From an uncultured Oscillospiraceae bacterium (GTDB taxonomy: Bacteria; Bacillota; Clostridia; Oscillospirales; Oscillospiraceae): 39,658 bases of DNA. Positions within the stretch are counted from its first letter, which is position 1. Each line of letters opens with the position of its first letter. The notes under the pieces were generated by a model. That model was not told where the DNA came from. It saw only the letters and a list, made by a program, of their open reading frames with translations, and ran no database searches. The translations under genes and the position numbers were made by a program. The stretch spans positions 1 to 39,658 of the forward strand of contig CAJTYK010000018.1 of assembly GCA_910584285.1 (NCBI GenBank). The letters run 5' to 3'. Shown here one piece after another: positions 7,087 through 14,930 of this stretch.

Positions 7087-9423
7087 CTACACCTGCGCCT
7101 GGGCGGGGCGGGCCCGCACATCCAGCTTGATGGCGATCACTGTGCGGTCGTCGCCGCCGCCCCCTTTGCCGCCGCTCTCCTTTAGCACCCGGCCCGCCAG
7201 CTCCTGGGGGGACAGGCCGTCAAACTCCGACAAAAGCTGCCGCACCCAGCGGTCGTCCCGGCCGGTGGTGATGCCGTCGCTCACCAGCAGCACGCAGTCC
7301 CCCGCGTCCAGGGCCAGCTCAAAGGCGTCCGGCCCGCCCCCGGATCCGGCGGGCACACCGGCAGGCAGGGACTCCCCGGCCAGCCGCTCCACCGCGCCCC
7401 CCCGGCGCAGGTAGGTGGGGGCCGCTCCCAGCTTGTACACCGCCCCCTTGCCGCTGAACAGGTCGATTTGCAGCAGATCCACCGTGGTGAACCCCCCCTG
7501 CTCCTCCCCCCGGAGGGCCAGGGCCTCCCCCACCGTCTCCAGGGCCTCCTCCGGCTCCAGCCCCGCCCGGAGGAACTTCTCCAGCAGGCGCAGGGCGGTG
7601 TCACTGTCCTCCCGGGCGGCGGGGCCGCTGCCCATGCCGTCGCACAGCAGGAAGTTCAGCTTCCCCCCGCCGTCCTTGAACCACACGCCCGCGTCCCCGC
7701 TGACGCTCTGGCCCTCCCGGTTGGAGGAGGCCACCCCCGCCACGGCCATCAGCGGTTCCCGCTGGCCCAGGTGAGCGTGGCCCCGGCCGCTGTCCACCTC
7801 CCGGAGGGGGCAGCCCACCAAGGTGGACAGCCGCCCGATCTCCCCCTCCCGGCAGAGCTGCTCCACTCCCTGGCCCTCCACCTCGATCTGGAGGTGGCCA
7901 AAGGCATCGGAGTACACGGTGCACCGCCCCTCCAGCCCCAGGGCCGCCATGCGCTGCTTAATGAGCCGCTGGCGGCGCACGTCCAGGGCGGGCTCCTGGG
8001 CCAGCTCCGCCGCCGTCCGATCCAACACCGCCGCCATGTGGCCGTACTGGGCACACACCGCCGCCCGGCTCTCCCGCACCCGGCTGTCATACTGCCTGCG
8101 GCTGAGCAGGGCGGACAGCTCCCCGTTGGCCGCCACCAGGAAGGTTTCGAACCGGATGCACCGGCTGGAGAAATGGGGCGGGAAGTCCTCCATGGCCCCC
8201 GCCCCCCGATCCAGCATGGCGGGCAGGGCGTCGGCCAGGGCGGTCTTGGTGGCCTGGTACTCCCGCTGCCAGCACCGCTCCTTCTGCTTGCATTTGGCGC
8301 ACACCCTGTCCGCCGCCCGGTCGAAGATCCGTGCCGCGTCCCCGTCGTTGGGGGGAGCAGGTTGGAAGGCCAGCCGCAGCCCCGTTGACACCGACCGGAA
8401 GGCCTCAGCGGTCTGCCGCAGCCGCTTGGCGGCCAGCTCCCGAGCCCGGGCGTCCTCCCCCTCGGGCTCCTCCTGCTTAGCCAGCCCCGACAGCCGCCTG
8501 AGCAGCTTGTCCGGCAGCACTAAAAACACCGCCAGCCCCGCCGCCGTCTCCCAGCCGAAGGGGGCACCGGCGCCGCTCCCCCACGTCCACAGGATAGCCG
8601 CCGCCCCGCACAGACCGTAGGCCGCAGCGCACATCAGCCGCCCCTGCTTGTAGAAGATGCCGGTGAACAGCCCGGGCAGGGCATACATCAGGGTATACCA
8701 GGCGGGCAGTTCGGCGGTGAAGCCCATGGCCAGCCCCGCCGCCACGCCGGCGGCGGCCCCCGCTCCGGGCCCTCCCTTCCAAGCGCACAGCGCCACCACC
8801 GGCACGCACAGCACCCGCCCCAGGGAGTAGTCCCCCGCCACCGTCACCCGGGCCAGGGCCATCATCAGCGCCGCCGCCAGGGCCAGCAGCCCCGCCCCCT
8901 GGGAGACGGTGAAGCTTCCGCCGGGGCGGCGCTTCTCCACGCCGTCGAAGCCCTCTCGGAACAGGTACACCGTCCCGGCGGTGAGGGCCACCTCGGTGGC
9001 AAACCCCACCCAGTCCCCCCGACCCCAGCCCGCCGCGGATTGGTAGACGAACCCCACCACCCCGTTGACAAAGGCGGCCACCCCGGGCATAAACCACCGC
9101 CGGCGGTACAGCGCAAACTCGCCCAGGGCCAGGGCCACGGCGTACACCATCATGGCCGCGGCGATGTACCGCAGCCCGCCGACGACCCCCCGGAAGGACA
9201 GGTAGCCCAGGGCCGCGCCCAAGAGGGCGGCGAAGCCCTCCCCGCCCGGGGGGCACACCCCCACCAGTGCCAGGGCGAAGGGGGCGTGGCCCCCCATCAG
9301 CTCCGCCCCGGCCAGCACCGCCGTGAGCAGGAACCGCACCGCCCAGTCCGACAGTCGCATGGCCATGGAGACGGACAGTCGCCGTCCCCGCTTCTCCCGC
9401 CTGGTACCCTCGTTTGCCGTCAT
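7087..9423 (-). CDS. spoIIE: Stage II sporulation protein E (PP2C phosphatase)
   Basis: Membrane-bound serine phosphatase that dephosphorylates SpoIIAA to switch on sigma-F in the forespore and that interacts with FtsZ at the polar septum. The 778 residues show the family layout: a polytopic N-terminal region (residues about 25-310, roughly ten hydrophobic segments), a central domain with a Cys pattern (CAKCKQKERCW, about 370), and a C-terminal PP2C domain with LLCDGMGSGPAA (about 605) and LLVSDGITTG, carrying the metal-binding aspartates. The ATG at 9423 has GGAGGG upstream. A TATAAT lies at 9486-9481, but I could not find a convincing -35 or Spo0A box. Confidence 0.95.
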   Translation of the reverse strand: MTANEGTRREKRGRRLSVSMAMRLSDWAVRFLLTAVLAGAELMGGHAPFALALVGVCPPGGEGFAALLGAALGYLSFRGVVGGLRYIAAAMMVYAVALALGEFALYRRRWFMPGVAAFVNGVVGFVYQSAAGWGRGDWVGFATEVALTAGTVYLFREGFDGVEKRRPGGSFTVSQGAGLLALAAALMMALARVTVAGDYSLGRVLCVPVVALCAWKGGPGAGAAAGVAAGLAMGFTAELPAWYTLMYALPGLFTGIFYKQGRLMCAAAYGLCGAAAILWTWGSGAGAPFGWETAAGLAVFLVLPDKLLRRLSGLAKQEEPEGEDARARELAAKRLRQTAEAFRSVSTGLRLAFQPAPPNDGDAARIFDRAADRVCAKCKQKERCWQREYQATKTALADALPAMLDRGAGAMEDFPPHFSSRCIRFETFLVAANGELSALLSRRQYDSRVRESRAAVCAQYGHMAAVLDRTAAELAQEPALDVRRQRLIKQRMAALGLEGRCTVYSDAFGHLQIEVEGQGVEQLCREGEIGRLSTLVGCPLREVDSGRGHAHLGQREPLMAVAGVASSNREGQSVSGDAGVWFKDGGGKLNFLLCDGMGSGPAAREDSDTALRLLEKFLRAGLEPEEALETVGEALALRGEEQGGFTTVDLLQIDLFSGKGAVYKLGAAPTYLRRGGAVERLAGESLPAGVPAGSGGGPDAFELALDAGDCVLLVSDGITTGRDDRWVRQLLSEFDGLSPQELAGRVLKESGGKGGGGDDRTVIAIKLDVRARPAQAQV

Positions 9424-9455
9424 GCCGCATCCCTCCGTGGAATATCGTGGGTAAA

Positions 9456-9474
9456 GTAACCATATTATGGTAAC
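9456..9474. promoter_or_regulatory. Near-perfect dyad in the spoIIE leader
   Basis: GTAACCATA-T-TATGGTAAC has 8 of 9 arm positions paired. It lies just downstream (minus strand) of a TATAAT at 9486-9481 and upstream of the spoIIE ribosome binding site. It could be an operator or a weak leader hairpin. Confidence 0.45.
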
Positions 9475-9521
9475 TATGTCATTATAGGACGGCGGGGGAA
9501 AAAAGGCAGTCGGAAGCTGTC

Positions 9522-9550
9522 TTGCCTTTTGGGGCGTAATTTGGTATGAT
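9522..9550 (+). promoter_or_regulatory. Sigma-A-like promoter of dus
   Basis: TTGCCT (9522-9527), 17 bases, TATGAT (9545-9550), with the transcript start expected about 45 bases before the dus ATG. Confidence 0.65.
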
Positions 9551-9602
9551 AGGGGAAAAATTCTGTTTTTTCGTCCATGGGACGGAAAAGAAAGAGGAAC
9601 CC

Positions 9603-10601
9603 ATGAAAATCGGTACTGTGGAACTAAACACCCGGCTGGCCCTGGGCCCCATGGCGGGGGTGACGGATCTGGCCTTTCGGGCGGTGTGCCGGGAACTGTC
9701 TGGCTGCTACACCGTCACCGAGATGGTGAGCGCCAAGGCCCTGTGCTATGGGGACAAAAAGACCCCCACCTTATTAAAATTAGGGGAGGGCGAGCACCCC
9801 GCCGCCGTCCAGATCTTCGGCAGCGACGAGCCCTTCCTGGAGAAGGGGGCGGCCCTGGCTTTGGAGCGCTCCGGCGCGGACATCCTCGACATCAATATGG
9901 GCTGCCCCGTCCCCAAGGTGGCCAACTCCGGGGACGGCTCCGCCCTCATGCGGGAGCCGGACAAGGCCCAGCGGGCGGCCGCCGCCGTGGTGCGGGGGGC
10001 CCAGGGAAAGCCCGTCACCGTAAAGTTCCGGCTGGGCTGGGACAAGGGCTCCATCAACTGCGTGGAGTTCGCCAAACGGATGGAGGACGCCGGCGTGTCC
10101 GCCGTGGCCGTCCACGGCCGCACCAAAACCCAGATGTACTCGGGCAGCGCCAACTGGGATTGGATCCGGCAGGTGAAGGAGGCGGTATCCATCCCGGTCA
10201 TCGCCAACGGGGACGTGTTTTCCGCCCGGGACGCGGTGCGGATCCTGAAGGTCACCGGGGCGGATATGGCCATGGTGGGCCGAGGGGCCTTCGGCAACCC
10301 CTGGCTGCTGGAGCAGTGCGCCGCCGCCCTGGAGGGCCGGGACATCCCGGAGCTGCCCCCCCTGTCCCAACGGATGGACACCGCCGCCCGGCAGTTTGAT
10401 CTGGCGCTGGAGTACAAGGGGGAGAAGATCGCCTGCCTGGAGATGCGCAAGCATCTGGCCTGGTACTTGAAAGGGGTGCCCTACGCCTCCTACTGGAAGG
10501 AGCGGGCCTGCAAGATCCAGACCGCAGAGGACTTCGAGTCGGTGATCGCGGGGATCAAACGGGATCTGTCCGACGGGCCGCTTCCAGCGGCAGGAAAATA
10601 A
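9603..10601 (+). CDS. dus: tRNA-dihydrouridine synthase (DusB type)
   Basis: FMN-dependent enzyme that reduces uridine to dihydrouridine in the tRNA D-loop. The 332 residues form the TIM-barrel plus helical tail of the Dus family. They include LGPMAGVTDLAFR near the N-terminus, the NMGCPVPKV motif with the catalytic cysteine (about residue 100), VKFRLGWD, VHGRTK, and the phosphate-binding VIANGDVF and MVGRGAFGNPW near the end. I chose the ATG at 9603 (AGAGGAA upstream, family-like N-terminus) over a GTG-type extension at 9546 that would overlap the promoter -10. DusB-type is inferred from overall resemblance. Confidence 0.93.
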   Translation: MKIGTVELNTRLALGPMAGVTDLAFRAVCRELSGCYTVTEMVSAKALCYGDKKTPTLLKLGEGEHPAAVQIFGSDEPFLEKGAALALERSGADILDINMGCPVPKVANSGDGSALMREPDKAQRAAAAVVRGAQGKPVTVKFRLGWDKGSINCVEFAKRMEDAGVSAVAVHGRTKTQMYSGSANWDWIRQVKEAVSIPVIANGDVFSARDAVRILKVTGADMAMVGRGAFGNPWLLEQCAAALEGRDIPELPPLSQRMDTAARQFDLALEYKGEKIACLEMRKHLAWYLKGVPYASYWKERACKIQTAEDFESVIAGIKRDLSDGPLPAAGK

Positions 10602-10625
10602 TTCGTCATAATCCTCAAATAACCG

Positions 10626-10654
10626 TTGCCAAGCGGCGGTATTTATTGTATAAT
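10626..10654 (+). promoter_or_regulatory. Strong sigma-A-like promoter of the EF-G-like gene
   Basis: TTGCCA (10626-10631), 17-base spacer, TATAAT (10649-10654), in the 107-base gap after dus. Confidence 0.75.
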
Positions 10655-10708
10655 TGTTTTTAGCGGCGTTTCTGCGCCAGACCGTAATCGTTAAGGAGTG
10701 GAACAACT

Positions 10709-12778
10709 ATGAGCTATTCTCCCCACAGCATCCGAAATATCTGTCTGTTAGGCCACGGCGGCAACGGTAAAACCACCCTGGTCGAGAGTTTTCTGCACAT
10801 GACCGGCGCCATCGCCCGTATGGGCAAAACCACCGACGGCTCCACCGTCTGTGACTACGACCCCGAGGAGATCAAGCGCCAGATCTCCATCTCCGCCGCG
10901 GTGGCCCCCGTGGAGTATAACGGCTGTAAGATCAACGTGCTGGACGCCCCCGGCAACTTCGACTTCGCCGGCGAGGTGGCCGAGTGCCTGTCCGTAGCGG
11001 ACGCCGGCGTGCTGGTATGCGCCGCCAAGGGCGGCCTGTCCGTGGGTACCGAGCGGGCCTGGCGCCTGCTGGACGAGCGCAAAATGCCCCGCATCGTCTA
11101 CATCTCCAAGATGGACGAGGACAACATCGACTTCAACTCCGCCTTCGACACCCTGCGGGAGTGCTTCGGCAAGAGCGTGGCCCCCCTGGTGGTGCCCATC
11201 TGGGACGAGAACAAGAAGGTCACCGGCGTGGTGGACGTGCTCCACAAGCGCGCCTTCGAGCCCGCTGGCAACAAGCGCAAGGAGATCCCCATCCCCGCCG
11301 ACAAGGTGGACGTGATCAACGAGATCTACGATCAGCTCATGGAGTCCGTGGCCGAGACCAGCGAGGAATTCATGGAGAAGTTCTTCGGCGGCGAGGCCTT
11401 CACCTACGCCGAGATCATGCAGGGCCTGCGGGCCGGCGTGAAGGACTGCTCCATGGTGCCCGTGGTGTGCGGCTCCGCCCTGAACGGGCTGGGCACCCTG
11501 ATGCTGCTGGACATCATCGTAGATCTGCTGCCCGACCCCCTGGAGGGCGTGCCCCCCACCGGCGTCAACAAGGACGGCGAGCGGGAGGAGTTCATCACCT
11601 CCCAGGGCGCGGTTCCCGCCGCCTTCGTCTTTAAGACCGTGGCCGATCAGTACGGCAAGTTCTCCTTTATCAAGGTACTGTCCGGCGACATCACCTCCGA
11701 CATGACCCTGGTGAACGCCACCACTGGCCAGATGGAGAAGCTGGGCCGTCTATATATCATGAAGGGCAAAAAGAGCGAGGAAGTCAAGGAGCTGCTGTGC
11801 GGCGACATCGGCGCCATCGGCAAGATGGACAAGGTCAAGACCGGCGACACCCTGTGCGACGCCCGGAAATTCATCAAGCTGGATCCCATCCCCTTCGCCG
11901 AGCCCAACTTCTCCCGGGCCATCGCCCCCAAGACCCGGGGCCAGGAGGACAAGATCGCCGCCGGCCTGGGCCGCCTGAATGAAGAAGATCCCACCTTCAC
12001 CGTGGTGAACAACGCCGAGACCCACCAGATGGTGGTAACCACCGCCGGCGACATCCAGATGGACGTGCTGGTGAACAAGCTGAAGTCCCGCTTCAACGTG
12101 GAGGTGGAGCTGTCCGAGCCCCGGGTGGCCTACCGGGAGAAGATCCGCAAGAGCGTGTCCAAGCAGGGCCGCCACAAGAAGCAGACCGGCGGATCCGGCC
12201 AGTTCGGCGACGTGTGGATCCGCTTCGAGCCCTGCGAGAGCGAGTCCCTGGAGTTCTGCGAGGAGGTGGTGGGCGGCGCGGTGCCCAAGAACTTCTTCCC
12301 CGCGGTGGAGAAGGGCCTGCGGGAGGCCTGCGTCCACGGCGTGCTGGCGGGCTACCCCATGGTGAATTTGAAGGCCACCCTGTACGACGGCTCCTATCAC
12401 CCCGTGGACTCCTCCGAAATCGCGTTCAAAACGGCGGCGCAGCTGGCCTATAAGGCCGCCCTGCCCGAGGCATCCCCGGTGCTGCTGGAGCCGGTGGGCG
12501 AGCTGAAGGTCACCGTGCCCGACAACTACATGGGCGACGTGCTGGGCGACCTGAACAAGCGCCGGGGCCGCGTCATGGATATGCAGCCCATCGGCGGCGG
12601 CCAGCAAGTGATCACCGCCGAGGCCCCCATGGCCGAGCTGATGACCTACGCCATCGACCTGCGGGCCATGACCCAGTCACGCGGCTCCTTCACCCTGCAC
12701 TTCGTGCGGTACGAGGAGTGCCCCGGCCCCGCCCAGGAGAAGGCCATCGCCGCGGCGAAGGCCATGGCGGAGGAATAA
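10709..12778 (+). CDS. Elongation factor G-like translational GTPase (EF-G-2 type)
   Basis: A 689-residue member of the EF-G family with all five EF-G domains, so it probably acts on the ribosome. The GTPase motifs differ from canonical EF-G. G1 is GHGGNGKT (residues 15-22), G3 is DAPGNFDF (79-86), where canonical EF-G has DTPGHVDF with the catalytic His, and G4 is SKMD (133-136) instead of NKMD. This pattern matches the EF-G-2 group (for example the second Thermus EF-G, which has DAPGYGDF), not the housekeeping fusA beside rpsL/rpsG. It has a strong promoter, an AAGGAG site and its own terminator, so it is monocistronic and probably well expressed. The exact role is uncertain. Confidence 0.85.
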   Translation: MSYSPHSIRNICLLGHGGNGKTTLVESFLHMTGAIARMGKTTDGSTVCDYDPEEIKRQISISAAVAPVEYNGCKINVLDAPGNFDFAGEVAECLSVADAGVLVCAAKGGLSVGTERAWRLLDERKMPRIVYISKMDEDNIDFNSAFDTLRECFGKSVAPLVVPIWDENKKVTGVVDVLHKRAFEPAGNKRKEIPIPADKVDVINEIYDQLMESVAETSEEFMEKFFGGEAFTYAEIMQGLRAGVKDCSMVPVVCGSALNGLGTLMLLDIIVDLLPDPLEGVPPTGVNKDGEREEFITSQGAVPAAFVFKTVADQYGKFSFIKVLSGDITSDMTLVNATTGQMEKLGRLYIMKGKKSEEVKELLCGDIGAIGKMDKVKTGDTLCDARKFIKLDPIPFAEPNFSRAIAPKTRGQEDKIAAGLGRLNEEDPTFTVVNNAETHQMVVTTAGDIQMDVLVNKLKSRFNVEVELSEPRVAYREKIRKSVSKQGRHKKQTGGSGQFGDVWIRFEPCESESLEFCEEVVGGAVPKNFFPAVEKGLREACVHGVLAGYPMVNLKATLYDGSYHPVDSSEIAFKTAAQLAYKAALPEASPVLLEPVGELKVTVPDNYMGDVLGDLNKRRGRVMDMQPIGGGQQVITAEAPMAELMTYAIDLRAMTQSRGSFTLHFVRYEECPGPAQEKAIAAAKAMAEE

Positions 12779-12788
12779 TCCGGATATG

Positions 12789-12823
12789 AAAAATCCCCAC
12801 CCGGTTCCGGGTGGGGATTTTTT
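12789..12823. terminator. Bidirectional terminator between EF-G-like gene and RHH gene
   Basis: A 16-bp stem (12789-12804 with 12807-12822) whose ends are A5 and T5, so a T-run follows the GC-rich core on both strands. Confidence 0.9.
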
Positions 12824-12983
12824 ATGGCTGGTTTTCCTGGTTTTCGTGCTGTTCCAGGTATTCTTCCATCACTTTTAGAATTAAATTGGATACGCTGCGT
12901 CGCTCCTTCCGGGCCTCTGCTTCAAGACGTGCCTTGAATTCGCTTGTCGCTCGCATCGTTATGATTACATCCGTCTTGGCCAT
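12822..12983 (-). CDS. Small ribbon-helix-helix (CopG/Arc-type) regulator
   Basis: A 53-residue protein. An N-terminal strand (DVIITMRAT) and two helices (SEFKARLEAEARKE, then VSNLILKVMEEYLEQ after a RRS turn) match the Arc/MetJ/CopG ribbon-helix-helix fold. Such proteins bind DNA as dimers and are often antitoxins or plasmid copy regulators. The ATG at 12983 has GAGGTGATATGG upstream. The gene is divergent from a 71-aa Cys-rich gene. The 96-base gap holds a perfect 17-base palindrome and further copies of its half-site inside the neighbour's promoter, so it likely represses both. No toxin-like partner is obvious. Confidence 0.75.
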   Translation of the reverse strand: MAKTDVIITMRATSEFKARLEAEARKERRSVSNLILKVMEEYLEQHENQENQP

Positions 12984-13003
12984 CCATATCACCTCATCGC
13001 TTA

Positions 13004-13061
13004 ACATTGTAATACAATGTAAAACAAATTTCTTGACATACATTGTATTACATTGTATTCT
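13004..13061 (+). promoter_or_regulatory. Promoter plus operator array of the divergent RHH / Cys-rich pair
   Basis: The palindrome ACATTGTA-A-TACAATGT (13004-13020) is followed by TTGACA (13033-13038), a 17-base spacer, and TATTCT (13056-13061). The spacer and -10 edge contain two more direct copies of ACATTGTA (starting at 13040 and 13050). A protein bound there would cover the RNA polymerase site for the plus-strand gene. Confidence 0.8.
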
Positions 13062-13079
13062 ACATAAGAGGTGATATAC

Positions 13080-13295
13080 ATGAAAGGCTACCAGGCCCTG
13101 CCCGAAGAACGCTGTGGCAACTGCAAACACTTTCGTCAACATTATATTCGGTCGTCCAGAGGCTGCTATAGGCCCCTGCGCTACGGCCATTGCGTCCACC
13201 CGATGCTCAAAAAGCGCCGGGTAGAGGAACATTGCCCATACTGGGAGGCCAAAGAGGCGGAAATTCGCGATGATCTCCCGTCCCATAAGACATAG
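13080..13295 (+). CDS. Small Cys-rich protein, function unknown
   Basis: A 71-residue basic protein with a CGNCKHF motif (Cys13, Cys16) and further cysteines in GCYRPLRYGHCVHP and EHCPYW. The pattern resembles small zinc-binding proteins often seen in phage or plasmid accessory regions, but I do not recognise the family. The ATG at 13080 has AGAGGTGAT upstream; a GTG three codons earlier lies within that site. It is transcribed from a strong promoter overlaid by probable ribbon-helix-helix operators. Its stop abuts hairpin element copy B. Codons are less GC-biased than in neighbouring genes, which fits an acquired gene. Confidence 0.7.
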   Translation: MKGYQALPEERCGNCKHFRQHYIRSSRGCYRPLRYGHCVHPMLKKRRVEEHCPYWEAKEAEIRDDLPSHKT

Positions 13296-13296
13296 T

Positions 13297-13340
13297 TTCA
13301 AGCTCTTTTTCGGTTCCTTTTTCTCTCGAGAAAAAGGAAC
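13297..13340. repeat. 44-nt hairpin element, copy B
   Basis: A perfect inverted repeat at 13313-13340 with arms GTTCCTTTTTCTC and GAGAAAAAGGAAC and a 2-nt centre, with the same 16-nt flank as copy A. The last stem pair nearest the centre differs from copy A on both arms, so pairing is kept. It sits between the convergent Cys-rich gene and spmB, immediately after the former's stop. Confidence 0.85.
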
Positions 13341-13345
13341 AAAAC

Positions 13346-13864
13346 TCAGAACAGCAGCCGCACCGCCCAAGACGCGGCCAAAAACCCGGCGATATCCGCG
13401 CACAGCGCCGCCGGAACGGCGTACCGGGTCTTGCCGATTTTGGCCGCGCCGAAGTACACCGCGATGGTATAGAAAGTCGTCTCCGTGGAGCCCAGCATCA
13501 CCGCCGCCGTCCGGCCCACCGGGGAGTCGGGGCCGTAGGTCTGGATGAGCTCCGCCCCCACGCCTAAAGCCGCCGAGCCGCTCACCGGGCGCACCAGCAG
13601 CAGACCGACGGTCTCCGGCGGAATGCCCACCGCCGTCAGCAGCGGGCCCACCGCCTGCCCCAGCAGCTCCAGCGCCCCGGACGCCCGGAGCATATACACC
13701 GCCGTCAGCAACCCAATCAGCGGTGGCATGATCCGCAGGGACACCTTCAGCCCCTTCTCCGCCCCGTCCGTGAGGGCACCCCACAGATCCACCCGGCGTA
13801 CCAGCCCCCACAGGGCCACCGCCAGCATGAGGAAGGGCACCAGCATGGTGAACAGCAGATCCAT
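13346..13864 (-). CDS. spmB: Spore maturation protein B
   Basis: A 172-residue membrane protein of the nucleoside-recognition (Gate) family, needed with SpmA for dehydration of the spore core. It has four to five hydrophobic segments and the typical RPVSGSAALGVGAE and MLGSTETTFYTIAVYFGA stretches. The ATG at 13864 lies 4 bases past the spmA stop, so spmA-spmB is an operon. Its stop lies 5 bases before hairpin element copy B. Confidence 0.93.
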   Translation of the reverse strand: MDLLFTMLVPFLMLAVALWGLVRRVDLWGALTDGAEKGLKVSLRIMPPLIGLLTAVYMLRASGALELLGQAVGPLLTAVGIPPETVGLLLVRPVSGSAALGVGAELIQTYGPDSPVGRTAAVMLGSTETTFYTIAVYFGAAKIGKTRYAVPAALCADIAGFLAASWAVRLLF

Positions 13865-13868
13865 GGTC

Positions 13869-14444
13869 CTACCTCCACACCCGGGCGAGGAGCTTGGCCG
13901 CCGTGATCCCCACCGCCACCGAGATCACCGACGCCAGCCACACCGCGGGCAGGATGTCGAAGGGGTTGGCGCTGCCCGCCGCCGAGCGCAGGGAGGCCAC
14001 CGTGGTGGGGATGAGCTGGAGGGAGGCGGTGTTGGTCACCACCAGCATACAAAGGCCGTCCGACGCCACCCCGGGGGTGCGCTCCGCCATGAGCCGGGCG
14101 GCCTCCAGCCCCAGGGGGGTGGCGGCGTTGCCCAGCCCCAGCAGGTTGGCGGACAGATTGGCGCTCACCGCGTCCATCACTTTTTTGTCCCGGGCGAAGT
14201 CCGGGTACAGCCGCCGCAGGGCGGGCCGCAGCAGCCGGGACAGTCCGGCGGCCAGCCCCGACCGCTCCATCACCTCCATCACCCCCATCCACAGGCACAG
14301 CACCCCCATCATGGACAGGCACAGCTCCACCCCGGCGGCAGCGCCGTCCAGCGCCCCCTTGGCCACCGCCGGGCCGTTCCCCGTGGCCAGGCCGCACAGC
14401 ACCGCCGCAGCCACCATCACCGTCCAGATCCAGGACATCGCCAT
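13869..14444 (-). CDS. spmA: Spore maturation protein A
   Basis: A 191-residue membrane protein, the partner of SpmB, of the same Gate-domain family. MGVLCLWMGVMEVMERSGL (about residues 45-63), SANLSANLLGLGNAATPLGL (about 93-112) and VVTNTASLQLIPTT (about 132-145) are typical. The ATG at 14444 has AGGGGGG seven bases upstream; an ATG two codons on is also possible. First gene of spmAB, with a sigma-E-like sequence 24 bases upstream. Confidence 0.93.
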   Translation of the reverse strand: MAMSWIWTVMVAAAVLCGLATGNGPAVAKGALDGAAAGVELCLSMMGVLCLWMGVMEVMERSGLAAGLSRLLRPALRRLYPDFARDKKVMDAVSANLSANLLGLGNAATPLGLEAARLMAERTPGVASDGLCMLVVTNTASLQLIPTTVASLRSAAGSANPFDILPAVWLASVISVAVGITAAKLLARVWR

Positions 14445-14467
14445 CCCAAAGCCCCCCTTGTCCCCCT

Positions 14468-14497
14468 ATCTATACGGGCGAACGGCCGAGGATATGC
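14468..14497 (-). promoter_or_regulatory. Possible sigma-E promoter of spmAB
   Basis: On the minus strand GCATATC (14497-14491), 14 bases, CGTATAGAT (14476-14468). It resembles the Bacillus sigma-E pattern (ATATT / CATACAnT) only partly. In B. subtilis spmAB is a mother-cell (sigma-E) operon, which makes the site more plausible. Confidence 0.4.
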
Positions 14498-14590
14498 CCC
14501 CATTCCGGCCCCGGGGCCGGGGAAATTCCCCCAGTTTCGGGACGCTTTGACAGCTCTCCCAAAAAAACCTTGAAATCTCCATTATTTTGA

Positions 14591-14618
14591 TTGACAACGG
14601 TATACAACGTGTTATAAT
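14591..14618 (+). promoter_or_regulatory. Strong sigma-A-like promoter of the AbrB-like gene
   Basis: TTGACA (14591-14596), 16-base spacer, TATAAT (14613-14618); both hexamers match consensus exactly. Confidence 0.8.
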
Positions 14619-14666
14619 GAAAGTGCCGTGATACTACATCAGAGAAAGCGCAAGGAGGAATCACTT

Positions 14667-14909
14667 ATGAAAGCAACCGGAATTGTTCGTAAGGTCGATG
14701 AACTGGGACGTATCGTTCTACCCATCGAGCTCCGCCGGACTTTGGACATTGCGGAGCGCGACCCCCTTGAGATCTATGTCGACGGCTCCTCGATCATCCT
14801 CAACAAGTACCAGCCCGCCTGTATTTTCTGTGGGGATTCTCGAGACATCGTCTCCTTCAAGGGGAAAAACATCTGCAATGTGTGTCTGAACGACCTCAAC
14901 AGCAAGTGA
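14667..14909 (+). CDS. AbrB/SpoVT-family regulator with C-terminal Cys4 tail
   Basis: An 80-residue protein. Residues 1-47 are a swapped-hairpin AbrB DNA-binding domain (ATGIVRKVDELGRIVLPIEL, then DPLEIYVDG). The tail carries CIFC (Cys52, Cys55) and CNVC (Cys70, Cys73), spaced like a small zinc ribbon. AbrB proteins control the change from growth to stationary phase and sporulation. The ATG at 14667 has AAGGAGG upstream; an earlier in-frame start at 14628 would precede this site. Consensus promoter and own terminator: monocistronic and probably highly expressed. Full-length AbrB lacks the Cys4 tail, so this is a distinct subgroup common in Clostridia. Confidence 0.88.
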   Translation: MKATGIVRKVDELGRIVLPIELRRTLDIAERDPLEIYVDGSSIILNKYQPACIFCGDSRDIVSFKGKNICNVCLNDLNSK

Positions 14910-14930
14910 TGGATGGATAGAACGGCAGAA

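Noticed and set aside
12984..13811. Extension of the RHH gene to a protein of over 300 residues
   Set aside because: The upstream part is a shifted frame of spmB and the operator region; only the last 53 codons follow a ribosome binding site and encode a recognisable fold.
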